Position numbers and translations under genes: made by a program
The notes under the pieces: model-generated
The model's database searches: none
What the model was told of the DNA's origin: nothing
Seen by the model: only the letters and a program-made list of their open reading frames with translations
Assembly: GCF_015291625.1 (NCBI RefSeq)
Contig: NZ_CP030047.1
Span: forward strand, 5,270,001 to 5,334,000
DNA from: Bradyrhizobium sp. CCBAU 53421
GTDB lineage: Bacteria > Pseudomonadota > Alphaproteobacteria > Rhizobiales > Xanthobacteraceae
DNA length: 64,000 nucleotides
Direction: 5' to 3'
Shown: positions 7,388-14,822 of the stretch, in pieces
Position numbering within the stretch: position 1 is the first letter of the stretch
Layout: each line of letters starts with the position of its first letter

Positions 7388-8974
7388 GTGAACAGGAAGG
7401 TCGTCAGCTTCATCAGTTGCTGGCTGGCAGCCCTGCTCTTGCCTCCTCCCGGCGCTCATGCCGACGAATTCCGGACGCCTTCGATCTCGGCGATGCGGGT
7501 CGAATGGCGCGCCGTGCTCGACCAGCTACGGCAAGAGATCACCACCCGCCCGGCCGTCGCCACCGGCTTCACGTTCGCCGGACAGCGCCGCGTCGCGGCC
7601 TCCGATCCGCGCGCGATGCCCGCGCTGGTGCAGCTGAACGCGGTGACATCGCCGCTCTTCCCCGGCATTGCGCAGAGCCCGATCCCGGTGCTGCTGCCCT
7701 TCGACCCCGCAAGCTATCTCGACGCACGACAGAACGGCGCAGCGGCCAGCCTGCCGGTCGCGCGCTACCAGGCCGACTTCCGCGCGGCCGATGTCTTCCA
7801 CGCCGGCGCGGCCGGCTATGACGCGGTGTTCTCGCTCGACCCGGGCGCCGGCGACGGCATGCCGCCGCGGACCTTTGCAAAACCGGTCGAGGTGCAGATC
7901 TCGGGCTCGATCCTGGTCTACGACCTCGCCGACCGACTCAGCGGCAAAGGCGAACCGGTCAAGACGCTGGCCGCGCAATTTCCGGACCTGCGCCGCTTCA
8001 TCCGCGAAGGCTATGTCCGCTACGCGTTCACGCGCTTCGGGATTCCCTACGTCGTCTCGATCCAGTGCCTCGACAGCGCGCCGCGATCGAAGCGGCTCGC
8101 CTGTCGCGAGGCCTATCCGGTCGCCGAGCGCTTCCTCAAGGCGCTGCGCATCGCCGGCGGGCAGCCGTCACGGCCGCGCAGCGACATCGGCTCCGACATC
8201 GCCGAGCGGCCGTTCGCGCCATCGGCGGATTTCAGCTACCGCCCGAGCGGCGACATCGTCGCGGGCAGCGGCGGCCGCAGGCAGCAAGGCGGCCACGCCG
8301 ACTTCACCGTGTATTCGCAGATCCGCTTTCCGCTGCAGAAGGCGCCGGCCTTCGCGCACTCGCAATCCTTCGCCAGGCGCAAGGCCGGCGCGACCGTCGA
8401 CGAGTATCCTTGGCAGGACAATTTCTGCGAGGCGCGCAGCTTCGAGGTCGGCCAATGCGCCAGCGGCTACGGCCACCAGGGCCAGGATATCAGGCCGGGC
8501 GCGTGCCCCGCCGACAGCAAGGACGGGTGCGACCCCAGGCAGCAGGCCGTCGTCGCGGTGCGCGATAGCATCGTGATCCGCTCGGCGCAGCAGCAGGCCG
8601 CAACCTTGCAGGTCAACACCCGCACCGAGCATGTCCGCTTCCGCTACATGCACATGAACCCGTCGGTGATGGATGCCGACGGCCTGCTCAACGGACGCTA
8701 CGTCAGCGAGGGCGAGAAGATCGGCGTGGTCTCGAACTATCTCGACCATCCCAACGGCACGTCACGGCATCTGCATTTCGACGTGCAGGTATTCACGCGC
8801 GACGGCTGGCTCTGGGTCAATCCCTACACCACGCTGGTGTCGGCCTATGAGCGGCTGATCCGCGGCCGCGGCCGCGAGATCGGGCCGGAGCCAGGGCCTG
8901 CGGCCGCCGTGGCCCATGCCCTGCCCGACGATGTCGTGCATCGCATCGACACCCAGGAAGGCGGCGGCAATTAG
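7388..8974 (+). CDS. Secreted M23-like metallopeptidase domain protein
   Basis: A 528-residue exported protein. The signal peptide occupies about residues 1-25 (MNRKVVSF, a hydrophobic run, then AHADEF). Residues about 30-260 form an uncharacterised domain. The C-terminal part resembles the M23/LytM fold: HQGQD (HxGxD zinc motif) in GYGHQGQDI, a central YMHMN, and HLHFDV (HxH). All four zinc/catalytic positions therefore seem present, so it may cleave peptidoglycan cross-bridges, though divergent members can be non-peptidases. The GTG at 7388 follows GGGGAG. Two TTTCCGGAA boxes lie upstream. Confidence 0.7.
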   Translation: MNRKVVSFISCWLAALLLPPPGAHADEFRTPSISAMRVEWRAVLDQLRQEITTRPAVATGFTFAGQRRVAASDPRAMPALVQLNAVTSPLFPGIAQSPIPVLLPFDPASYLDARQNGAAASLPVARYQADFRAADVFHAGAAGYDAVFSLDPGAGDGMPPRTFAKPVEVQISGSILVYDLADRLSGKGEPVKTLAAQFPDLRRFIREGYVRYAFTRFGIPYVVSIQCLDSAPRSKRLACREAYPVAERFLKALRIAGGQPSRPRSDIGSDIAERPFAPSADFSYRPSGDIVAGSGGRRQQGGHADFTVYSQIRFPLQKAPAFAHSQSFARRKAGATVDEYPWQDNFCEARSFEVGQCASGYGHQGQDIRPGACPADSKDGCDPRQQAVVAVRDSIVIRSAQQQAATLQVNTRTEHVRFRYMHMNPSVMDADGLLNGRYVSEGEKIGVVSNYLDHPNGTSRHLHFDVQVFTRDGWLWVNPYTTLVSAYERLIRGRGREIGPEPGPAAAVAHALPDDVVHRIDTQEGGGN

Positions 8975-9290
8975 GGCGAGCGAACCGCGGTTCGCGGACG
9001 CACTGCCGAAATATCGAAAACAACCCCATGCACAGTAGCCGGCGGCTGCCGTCATCAGGCACGACGTCTTGACACGTCGGGCAACTCAGCGGCATCATTC
9101 CATTATTCCGAAATCGTGCAGCCGCCGCTCGCCTGGGAGCCATGGCCATCGGCTCCGTCGACACCACTTTCCGGAACGTCCGTTCCCGTGGGTCACATCG
9201 ACTTGCAGAATGGCGGCGGCGCGATCATGGACGATGGCCCCTAAACATCATCCCACACCCCTCTTCGCAAAGCCGCTAAGAAGCTCCGCG
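8975..9290. other. Gene-free stretch, no confident feature
   Basis: After the M23-like gene there is about 300 bp with no convincing reading frame on either strand, no strong hairpin and no promoter that I can defend. Together with the gene remnant that follows, it looks like decayed coding sequence. Confidence 0.5.
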
Positions 9291-9291
9291 T

Positions 9292-9507
9292 GCCAGAGCG
9301 GTCACGGCGATCCTCGCAACGTGTTGGGCCGAGAGGCGCGCCGCCGGCGAGGCGCTGATCCGCGAGGCCGGCGCCCTGCCCTGCGAGAGCTGGAACGAGA
9401 AGATGTGGGCCGGCGGCGGCTCGGTCGATCCGCTGCCCTCGATCGACCATGCCATCAACGCCGGCTACACGTCTGCGAGACCCTCGCGGAGATCCTCGAC
9501 GGTTTGA
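9292..9507 (+). pseudogene. Remnant of a small Bradyrhizobium-type hypothetical gene
   Basis: One frame reads like real protein sequence, with segments EALIREAGALPCESWNEK, MWAGGGSVDP and IDHAINAGY. It then degenerates (TSARPSRRSST) before a stop at 9505. There is no start codon with a ribosome-binding site. The sequence resembles the middle of short conserved hypothetical proteins I associate with rhizobia, but it is too short and lacks both ends. I interpret it as a decayed fragment. Confidence 0.35.
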
Positions 9508-9553
9508 GCAGAGGGCGCTCACATGCTGTCGCATTTTTTTTTGCGAAGACCTC

Positions 9554-9581
9554 TTGACACTTTCTGAGCTCGATTTAATTC
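9554..9581 (+). promoter_or_regulatory. Sigma70-type promoter of hsp20
   Basis: -35 TTGACA at 9554-9559 (consensus), a 16-nt spacer, and -10 TAATTC at 9576-9581. A vegetative rather than sigma32 promoter is what is known for ROSE-controlled rhizobial small heat-shock genes. Predicted transcription start is near 9588. Confidence 0.6.
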
Positions 9582-9585
9582 GTGG

Positions 9586-9696
9586 CACGTCGGCCCGCGT
9601 GGCCGATCACCTGGACGCCAGTCGGGTCCAGGCGTAACGGGCACCGGTCGTGTCCGGTGCTTCTCATACCCATCTTGCTCTTTGGAGGATTTGGCT
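9586..9696 (+). promoter_or_regulatory. ROSE-type RNA thermometer
   Basis: The 5' UTR of hsp20, about 110 nt, contains consecutive hairpins. They are CCTGGAC/GTCCAGG (9610-9616 with 9626-9632), GCACCGG/CCGGTGC (9641-9647 with 9654-9660), and a last, imperfect hairpin in which TTGCTC pairs across a short loop with the Shine-Dalgarno GGAGG (9684-9688). The segment TTGCTCTTTGGAGGAT is the conserved ROSE core, in which a G opposite the SD destabilises the helix on warming. At normal temperature the SD is masked; heat opens it. Confidence 0.8.
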
Positions 9697-10152
9697 ATGC
9701 GCACGTACGATTTCTCTCCCCTCTTCCGGTCGACGATCGGGTTCGATCGTCTCTTCGATCTGGCCGAGACAGCTCAGCGGGCCACCGAAGACAACTACCC
9801 GCCCTACAACATCGAGCGACTTGCCGAAGATCGCTACCAGATAGCGCTCGCGGTCGCAGGCTTCTCACCGGACGAGATCTCGGTTACTGCCGAGCAGAAC
9901 GTCCTGACGATCGAGGGCAACAAGGTCGAAAAAGCGGACCGCGACTATCTCTATCAAGGTATCTCGACCCGTCGATTCAGGCGGCAATTCAGCTTGGCGG
10001 ATCATGTCCTGGTGAAGAACGCCGCGTTCGACAATGGTCTGCTCAGGGTCGAACTGGCGCGCGAAATTCCGGAAGCCATGAAGCCGCGGCGGATCGCGAT
10101 CAACGCAACGCAGCCGAACCGGCCGCAACAGCTCGAATCAGCTGCAGCTTGA
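9697..10152 (+). CDS. Small heat shock protein, Hsp20 family
   Basis: A 151-residue cytosolic ATP-independent chaperone that holds unfolding proteins in oligomers. It has a short N-terminal arm (MRTYDFSPLFRSTIGFDRLF), an alpha-crystallin domain (about 38-130) with YNIERLAEDRYQIALAVAGF, the GISTRRFRRQFSL strand and the conserved FDNGLLRVEL, then a C-terminal tail. The ATG at 9697 lies 8 nt after GGAGG. Translation is probably heat-controlled through the ROSE element. An 11-bp hairpin lies just after the stop (10163-10188). Confidence 0.93.
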   Translation: MRTYDFSPLFRSTIGFDRLFDLAETAQRATEDNYPPYNIERLAEDRYQIALAVAGFSPDEISVTAEQNVLTIEGNKVEKADRDYLYQGISTRRFRRQFSLADHVLVKNAAFDNGLLRVELAREIPEAMKPRRIAINATQPNRPQQLESAAA

Positions 10153-10162
10153 CACACGAGAA

Positions 10163-10188
10163 GCCGCGTTCGGAACGCCGAGCGCGGC
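10163..10188 (+). terminator. Hairpin after hsp20
   Basis: GCCGCGTTCGG pairs with CCGAGCGCGGC across a 4-nt loop (11 bp, one G-U). No T-run follows, so it may be an mRNA-stabilising 3' hairpin or a partial terminator before the next small gene. Confidence 0.4.
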
Positions 10189-10225
10189 CTCAACATTCAA
10201 TTCTCGTCTTAGAACGGAGGCAAAC

Positions 10226-10537
10226 ATGCGGCCGACGACCGCCAAAGTTATTTGTTTGAAGTCTGACCGCAGTAAGGCGCGGTTCAATCATCCCCGGGAT
10301 GTCTTGGCAGATCTCTCCCTGACCATGGAAGAAAAACGTGCTCTCCTGGCGTCATGGGCGTCTGACGCTGCCGCAGTCCCGTGTCGTCCGGACTTACGGG
10401 CGCCAACAGAGCTGCGATCACCCGTAACCATCGATGCAATTCTCGACGCGCTATGTCGTCTCGACAGCGATCCTCATCATCCGCCGGGCGGCAAGCCCCA
10501 TCGTCTTCGTTCAACGGTGCGTCCGCTCGCGGCGTAG
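10226..10537 (+). CDS. Small hypothetical protein
   Basis: A 103-residue soluble protein with GGAGG 8 nt upstream of its ATG. It has an N-terminal beta-like VICLKSD, then a helical segment RDVLADLSLTMEEKRALLASWASDA that recurs in small Bradyrhizobium proteins, then a helix IDAILDALCRLD and a basic tail. Function unknown. It heads a run of small same-strand genes downstream of hsp20 and is separated from the next gene by 9 bp, so cotranscription is likely. Stress association is inferred from position only. Confidence 0.65.
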   Translation: MRPTTAKVICLKSDRSKARFNHPRDVLADLSLTMEEKRALLASWASDAAAVPCRPDLRAPTELRSPVTIDAILDALCRLDSDPHHPPGGKPHRLRSTVRPLAA

Positions 10538-10546
10538 GAGGGTGAT

Positions 10547-10846
10547 ATGAACGACATCAATCTTCCGAAACACATCGTAGACAGAATCGAAGCCCGCTGG
10601 TGCGCCAGGCAGGAGAAGCGCGAGATCGTCGACCGCCAGCTCGAACAGCTTCGGGCGCATCGCAACAACATCCGGCGGTATCGGCGGTTACTCAGCACCA
10701 AGCTGAGCGACCTGGAGCGCCAGTTCATCGAACGACGTCTCTCCGAGGAATCCTCGGCGATGGAGGCTCTGGCGGCCGGCATGCCCCCTCTCTTACGTGA
10801 ACGGCCATCGCTGAGCGTCAGTAGATCGGAAGGCGCCTCACCGTGA
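10547..10846 (+). CDS. Small coiled-coil hypothetical protein
   Basis: A 99-residue, very basic and Arg/Glu/Leu-rich protein. Residues about 10-70 are predicted to be continuous helix or coiled coil (RQLEQLRAHRNNIRRYRRLL). AGGAGG precedes the ATG at good spacing. It starts 9 bp after the preceding gene and overlaps the next gene by 4 bp, which marks an operon. No function recognised. Confidence 0.6.
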   Translation: MNDINLPKHIVDRIEARWCARQEKREIVDRQLEQLRAHRNNIRRYRRLLSTKLSDLERQFIERRLSEESSAMEALAAGMPPLLRERPSLSVSRSEGASP

Positions 10847-11019
10847 GCACGACGCAGTTTCTGATACGCGGAAGCGAGAAGGTAATCCGTCACTATCAAT
10901 TCTTGCTCGACACTGCCAAATCGGACCAGGAGCGGGAGAAGTTCGCAAAAAGGATCGACGAAGAGAAGCGCAACCTGGAACGGCTGTATGCTCTCACTCA
11001 AGCGGCCCAGGCCGCTTGA
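10843..11019 (+). CDS. Very small helical hypothetical protein (58 aa)
   Basis: A 58-residue frame starting at a GTG that overlaps the previous stop by 4 bp (GTGA). It has a short N-terminus and one long charged helix rich in Glu/Lys/Arg (KSDQEREKFAKRIDEEKRN), ending in an Ala/Gln tail. It lies in the third position of the small-gene operon after hsp20. Like its neighbour it could form a coiled coil, and the two may interact. The overlap and helical regularity support its being real. Function unknown. Confidence 0.55.
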   Translation: MSTTQFLIRGSEKVIRHYQFLLDTAKSDQEREKFAKRIDEEKRNLERLYALTQAAQAA

Positions 11020-11061
11020 TCGTGTTGCCCATGGACAACGTGTGGATGGCGAGGCTCAACG

Positions 11062-11289
11062 ATGAGAACGCCAATATCGGCAAGAGACCTGGAGTTGATT
11101 GCGCTGCGCGAAATACGCAGCTGTCCCGGCGGAGAGCACGTATGCCACGTGGAAGTCGTCTCAGCGAATGGAGACTGGAGCCTTCATGCATCGGTGCGGG
11201 ACGGCGGAGATATCAACCGGATCCAGCACGCGACGAGCGTCACGGCGACCCGCCTGAAGAGCCGGTATCAACTGCGAAGCGATTGGTGA
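11062..11289 (+). CDS. Conserved-looking small hypothetical protein (75 aa)
   Basis: A 75-residue protein. Its beginning, ISARDLELIALREIRS, followed by PGGEHV and a beta pattern VEVVSANGDWSLHA, then a basic helix ATRLKSRYQLR, resembles a small family common in Bradyrhizobium, recalled rather than searched. It probably folds as a compact alpha/beta domain. It is the fourth small gene after hsp20, 42 bp after the preceding stop. Function unknown. Confidence 0.6.
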   Translation: MRTPISARDLELIALREIRSCPGGEHVCHVEVVSANGDWSLHASVRDGGDINRIQHATSVTATRLKSRYQLRSDW

Positions 11290-11401
11290 ATAACACCACA
11301 TTATGCAGCGAGACGTCGGCAACCGCGGGGATCGATGCGGCCATAAAGCCGATCAGCGCGAACGTCGCACCCGTGAGCACGCGCCGGACGGGGGCCCGCA
11401 T
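11240..11401 (-). CDS. Possible small secreted protein
   Basis: A 53-residue frame with a good signal-peptide shape (basic MRAPVRR, hydrophobic core, AVA-DV cleavage site) and a short mature part. It begins 16 bp after the chorismate mutase stop on the same strand, but its 3' end overlaps the convergent 75-aa gene by 50 bp, and the ribosome-binding site is poor. It may instead be a truncated remnant. Confidence 0.3.
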   Translation of the reverse strand: MRAPVRRVLTGATFALIGFMAASIPAVADVSLHNVVLFTNRFAVDTGSSGGSP

Positions 11402-11417
11402 GGTGAGCCGCGTCCGC

Positions 11418-11840
11418 CTATTTCTTCCACGGGGCATCGCCGCGTGCCGCGGCGTCCGCGAAGATGCCCTGCTCGTAGTCGATGAAAGCGTGCACCATCG
11501 CGCGATAGGCGGCTTCCGCGACCTTCGGCGACAGCCCGTCCGCTTCCGCAAGCGCCATCGCCTTCTTTACCACCGCCTCGGCGCGCTCGGGCGCCTCGAC
11601 CTGCGCGGGGTTGGCCTTGAAGCGCGCGGCTTCATGGACGTAGCGGCCGCGCTCGGCCATCAGGCGCACGATCTCGCGGTCGAGCCGGTCGATGTTGCTG
11701 CGTACCTCGCCAAGCGTTTTGCAGCAGGCGCCGTTGTCGACGGTGGGACTGCCCCACAACGCCGGCGCGTTGGTCGCGGGCTCCTCCGCCCACGCCACGG
11801 CAGGGATCAGAAGCATCAACAGAGCTACCGGCAATCGCAT
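11418..11840 (-). CDS. Exported AroQ-type chorismate mutase
   Basis: Converts chorismate to prephenate. The 140-residue protein has a signal peptide (MRLPVALLMLLIPAVAWA, cleaved before EEP) and an all-helical AroQ domain from about residue 45. The domain shows the helix-1 pattern LGEVRSNIDRLDREIVRLMAERGRYVHEAARFK, with Arg and Lys at the active-site positions, and a last helix YRAMVHAFIDYEQ. Periplasmic or secreted chorismate mutases exist in several proteobacteria and pathogens; the role outside the cytosol is unresolved. The start at 11840 is the one that gives the signal peptide. Two Cys in tandem (CCKT) open the mature domain. Confidence 0.85.
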   Translation of the reverse strand: MRLPVALLMLLIPAVAWAEEPATNAPALWGSPTVDNGACCKTLGEVRSNIDRLDREIVRLMAERGRYVHEAARFKANPAQVEAPERAEAVVKKAMALAEADGLSPKVAEAAYRAMVHAFIDYEQGIFADAAARGDAPWKK

Positions 11841-11956
11841 CGAACGTCTCCCAGTCAACGAGCACGATGGCCGATTGTTATGCCGATTTTGCACGCGCGT
11901 GGAAGCCGCGATGGCGCTGCAGCGACCGCGAATTCCGTTGCGAACCGCGGCGATGA

Positions 11957-12850
11957 TCAACCGATGTCCATTCCGGCCAACACCTCGCTGACCTTCTTCT
12001 GGGCGTCCGCCGGCAACGGCAGGATCGGACGCGGAGGCTCGGCCGCACAGATCCCCCTGAGATTGGCGATCGCGTAGGCGACCCGCACGCTCGAGAATGT
12101 CTTGAACAGCTGCCAGACCGGTTGCAGACGCGCATCAAGCTGCCGCGCCCTGGCGGCGTCTCCATTTGCCACGGCACGGACGATGTCGAGGCAGACCTTG
12201 GGGAAAACTCCGGCGAGAACGCTGTACCAGGTCTCGCCGCCCGCCAGCAGAGCTTCGGTGCAATTCCAGTCGGCGCTGTAGCCCAACGAGAAGCCGTTCG
12301 GCACCACAGCCCGTAATTCAGCGATATGGCCCGGCACCGCGGCAGCGTCCAGCGCGGGACTCTTCACCGCCACGATTCCCGCAACGTGACTCAATCGGCC
12401 GACCAGGTCAGGCGTGAATCGAAAATGCGTCGTGCCCGGATTGTCGTAGATGCAGATCGGCAATCCGCTTTCACGCGCCACTGTCTGAAAGTGCTCAAAC
12501 ACCTCGTCATCGGTCAGCGGCGTATAGGACACCGGCGCCAGCAGGCCTGCCACCGCGCCGGCATCACGCGCATCCTGCGCCAGCTTCACCGCATCATCGG
12601 TGCGCAGCGCGCCGACGCCGACCAGGAGCGGCGTCTTGCCATCTGCCAGGCCGGCAGCCACCTGCACCGCACGCCGCCGTTCATCGCGGCTGAAATACGG
12701 ATATGAGCCGGTGCTTCCGAGCAGCCCGATCGAATTCACCTTCGCCGCAATCAAGGGCTCCAGCAATGCGCGAAGCGCTCCCGCATCGACCTGCCCATCT
12801 CGGTTCGAGGGCGTGATCGGAAAGGCGGAAAGCCCCTTGAGATTGATCAT
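11957..12850 (-). CDS. Dihydrodipicolinate synthase/N-acetylneuraminate lyase family aldolase
   Basis: A class I, Schiff-base TIM-barrel aldolase or lyase of 297 residues, cytosolic. Family landmarks are LLGSTGSY (the GTTGE-like loop at 44-50), the catalytic tyrosine Y135 in IYDNPGTT and the Schiff-base lysine K163 in IVAVKSP. The TTGE threonine pair is replaced by STGS, so it is probably not the biosynthetic DapA; it is more like the catabolic or keto-deoxy-acid members of the family. The substrate cannot be assigned. It stands alone on the minus strand, with about 115 bp before the chorismate mutase gene. Confidence 0.85.
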   Translation of the reverse strand: MINLKGLSAFPITPSNRDGQVDAGALRALLEPLIAAKVNSIGLLGSTGSYPYFSRDERRRAVQVAAGLADGKTPLLVGVGALRTDDAVKLAQDARDAGAVAGLLAPVSYTPLTDDEVFEHFQTVARESGLPICIYDNPGTTHFRFTPDLVGRLSHVAGIVAVKSPALDAAAVPGHIAELRAVVPNGFSLGYSADWNCTEALLAGGETWYSVLAGVFPKVCLDIVRAVANGDAARARQLDARLQPVWQLFKTFSSVRVAYAIANLRGICAAEPPRPILPLPADAQKKVSEVLAGMDIG

Positions 12851-13046
12851 CGGTTGCTCCTGTCTGGTGACCCGCCGCGCAAACGGCGAGATCGCATTGC
12901 GGCCGTCGCCGCCGCGCCATCAATCACCGCGCCCTACTCTGCCTGCAAGGTCCAGTTTGCTGCGGACTTCACAGCAAACTGGTCCAGTGCGCGGCATCGC
13001 TTGCAGCCCGCGGAATTGGGCCGGCTTCGATCGGAATTGCCGGTGG

Positions 13047-13553
13047 CTATTCCAGCATCGTGGTCAGCTGCGCGCCCTCGTCCGCGACGAACACCGCGAT
13101 CAGTTCCGCCGGCTCCGTGGTGCTCGCATTGGCCGAGACCACATGGGTCGATCCCGGCGGCTCGAAGAAGGACTGGCCGACCTTGAAGGTCTCGACCGGC
13201 CCGCCGCCGAGCTGAGAACGGATCTCGCCCTTGGTGATGTAGGCCGTCACCGAGCCGGAATGGCGGTGCGGCGGCGTGAAGCCGCCGGGACCATAGAACA
13301 CGCGCACGACGGTGACGCGCTTGCCCGGCACGTTGGGCAGCGCGTGCGAGGTAATGACCTCGACCTTGTCGAGCGGCGATGCCGCGTTGGCACTGGCGCA
13401 GAGCGGCGCGATCACCGCCGAGATCGCATCCATCGGGGTCGGCAAGGCCTTGCCGATCACGAAGGCTGAGGCCAGCCCCGCAATCACGGCCAGCGAAACC
13501 GCACGCGGCGGCCGCGCGAATGAAACAGATGCTGTCATCGCCATCGAGGTCAT
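13047..13553 (-). CDS. Membrane-anchored or exported cupin protein
   Basis: A 168-residue protein with an N-terminal hydrophobic segment (about 15-38, signal anchor or signal peptide) and a single cupin barrel. The barrel carries the metal-site motifs PPHRHSGSVTAYITKGEIRSQ (G-x5-HxH-type) and PPGSTHVVSANAS. Such proteins often bind a metal and act as small dioxygenases or sensors; the substrate is unknown. GGGGAG lies upstream of the ATG at 13553. It follows the AhpD-like gene by 37 bp on the same strand, so the two may share the promoter at about 14.07 kb and the MarR-type control there. Confidence 0.75.
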   Translation of the reverse strand: MTSMAMTASVSFARPPRAVSLAVIAGLASAFVIGKALPTPMDAISAVIAPLCASANAASPLDKVEVITSHALPNVPGKRVTVVRVFYGPGGFTPPHRHSGSVTAYITKGEIRSQLGGGPVETFKVGQSFFEPPGSTHVVSANASTTEPAELIAVFVADEGAQLTTMLE

Positions 13554-13590
13554 CGGTTGTTCTCCCCTGTCGATTGCCGTTCGATCCGTC

Positions 13591-14061
13591 TCACGAAGCC
13601 GCCGGCTGCCGGCGCGGCGGCGGCGTCCAGCGATAGGCGGCGCCGAACCGGTTCCAGACATTGATCGAAGCGATCGCCGAGGTCAGGTAGGTCAACTCCT
13701 TCTCTGAGAATTCAGCCGCGACCTCGGCATAGACCTCGTCGCTGACGCCGTTCGGCAAGGTCGTCAGCGCCTCGGTCCAGGCCAGCGCCGCGCGCTCGCG
13801 CGCCGAGAATTGCGGCGCCTCGCGCCACACCACGACGAGGTTGAGCTTGTCGACGGGCACGCCAAGGCTCTCGCCTTGCAGGATGTGATACTGCACGCAG
13901 AAGGCGCAGCCATTGATCTGCGAGGCGCGCAGCTTGACCAGTTCGAGCAGCTGCTTGTCGAGGCCGGCCTTCGCCGCGAACTGGCCGAGGTCGCGCACGA
14001 CGGCGAAGACATCGGGGGCGAGCTTCTCGAAGTCGATGTATTCCTTGCGGGCATGTGACAT
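13591..14061 (-). CDS. Carboxymuconolactone decarboxylase/AhpD-family protein
   Basis: A 156-residue helical protein of the AhpD-like superfamily. It contains the redox motif CxxC...H (C52, C55, H59 in NGCAFCVQYH), which typically reduces peroxides or peroxiredoxins, plus the companion helix WTEALTTLP. It is cytosolic. It is transcribed divergently from a MarR-family regulator with an 83-bp gap that contains palindromes, so regulation by that protein is likely. The cupin gene follows on the same strand, and the pair may belong to one redox-stress operon. Confidence 0.88.
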   Translation of the reverse strand: MSHARKEYIDFEKLAPDVFAVVRDLGQFAAKAGLDKQLLELVKLRASQINGCAFCVQYHILQGESLGVPVDKLNLVVVWREAPQFSARERAALAWTEALTTLPNGVSDEVYAEVAAEFSEKELTYLTSAIASINVWNRFGAAYRWTPPPRRQPAAS

Positions 14062-14079
14062 TGGCTCGGCCTCGTGTTA

Positions 14080-14112
14080 TCAGTGTGCTGACATGTTATC
14101 AGAGCTCTGATA
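14080..14112. promoter_or_regulatory. Twin palindromic operators between AhpD-like and marR genes
   Basis: TATCAGAGCTCTGATA (14097-14112) is a perfect 16-bp palindrome. A related imperfect site, TCAG-TGTG-CTGA (14080-14091), lies with its centre 19 bp away. Both share the TATCAG half-site and sit in the short divergent promoter region, where a MarR dimer would repress both genes. Confidence 0.7.
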
Positions 14113-14144
14113 TAGAGCAAGATGCAGATATTCGCGAAGGCAAC

Positions 14145-14711
14145 ATGGCGGGAATGCAGAAACGAGGGAAATCCGGCGCCGCCGCGCGGCGGCCGGCGGG
14201 GAAAGCGGCGGCGGGCAAGGTCGCGACCGGGGCGGCCGCGGACGCCCTGCCCGCCTCCGTCATCCCGCCGCCGGGCGAGGGCAAGCGCGGCGAACAGGGC
14301 TATCTCGCCTATCTGCTGCGCCAGGCGCATGCCGCCTCACGGCTGTCGATGGAGCGCGAACTCGAACATCTCGGCGTCACCTCGCCGCAATTCGTGGTGC
14401 TAACGATGCTGAAAGCCTATCCGGGCCTTTCGGGCGCCGATCTCGCGCGGGTGGCATTGCTGACGCCGCAGACCGTCAGCGTGATCATCCGCAACCTCGA
14501 GCGCGACGGCGCGATCCGCAAGACGCCGCACCCGGTCCACGGCCGGATGCTGCAATGGACCCTGACCAGCCATGGAACCGCGCTGCTGGAGAAATGCCGC
14601 CATATCGCCCAGGCCCAGGAGCGGCGGCTCGCCGCCAGCCTGGACCCGAAGTCGGAACAGGTAGTCCGGCAATGGCTGTCAAAAATCGCCACAGATTTGC
14701 AGGATACCTAG
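14145..14711 (+). CDS. MarR-family transcriptional regulator
   Basis: A 188-residue regulator. Residues 1-45 are a basic Ala/Gly/Lys-rich extension, unusual for the family and possibly an extra DNA-contact tail. A winged-helix MarR domain follows, with LTMLKAYPGLSGADLARVALLTPQTVSVIIRNLERDGAI as the recognition helices and HPVHGRMLQWTLT as the wing. It is divergent from the AhpD-like gene, with two palindromic sites between them, so autoregulation is likely. The effector is unknown. The gene is followed at once by a palindromic repeat that could act as a terminator. Confidence 0.88.
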   Translation: MAGMQKRGKSGAAARRPAGKAAAGKVATGAAADALPASVIPPPGEGKRGEQGYLAYLLRQAHAASRLSMERELEHLGVTSPQFVVLTMLKAYPGLSGADLARVALLTPQTVSVIIRNLERDGAIRKTPHPVHGRMLQWTLTSHGTALLEKCRHIAQAQERRLAASLDPKSEQVVRQWLSKIATDLQDT

Positions 14712-14759
14712 AGCATGCCCCGGAAAAGTGGGAACCGGTTTTCCGAGAAGGGCATGCTC
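14711..14759. repeat. Rhizobial palindromic intergenic repeat
   Basis: A 49-bp nested palindrome: outer arms GAGCATGCCC/GGGCATGCTC (perfect) and inner arms CGGAAAA/TTTTCCG around an ACCGG core. I recognise this sequence type (GAGCATG...CCGGAAAAG...) as a very common dispersed element of Rhizobiales genomes. It lies directly after the marR stop and may work as a terminator. Confidence 0.8.
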
Positions 14760-14822
14760 AAATAATGCTCCTGTGGCGGCGTGGCTTTTGGCTCACCCGA
14801 TCGGCGCCGCTAGACTGGGCCG

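Noticed and set aside
9531..9542. T-run terminator near 9.53 kb
   Set aside because: There is a long T-run but no stem of useful length directly before it and no gene ending there.
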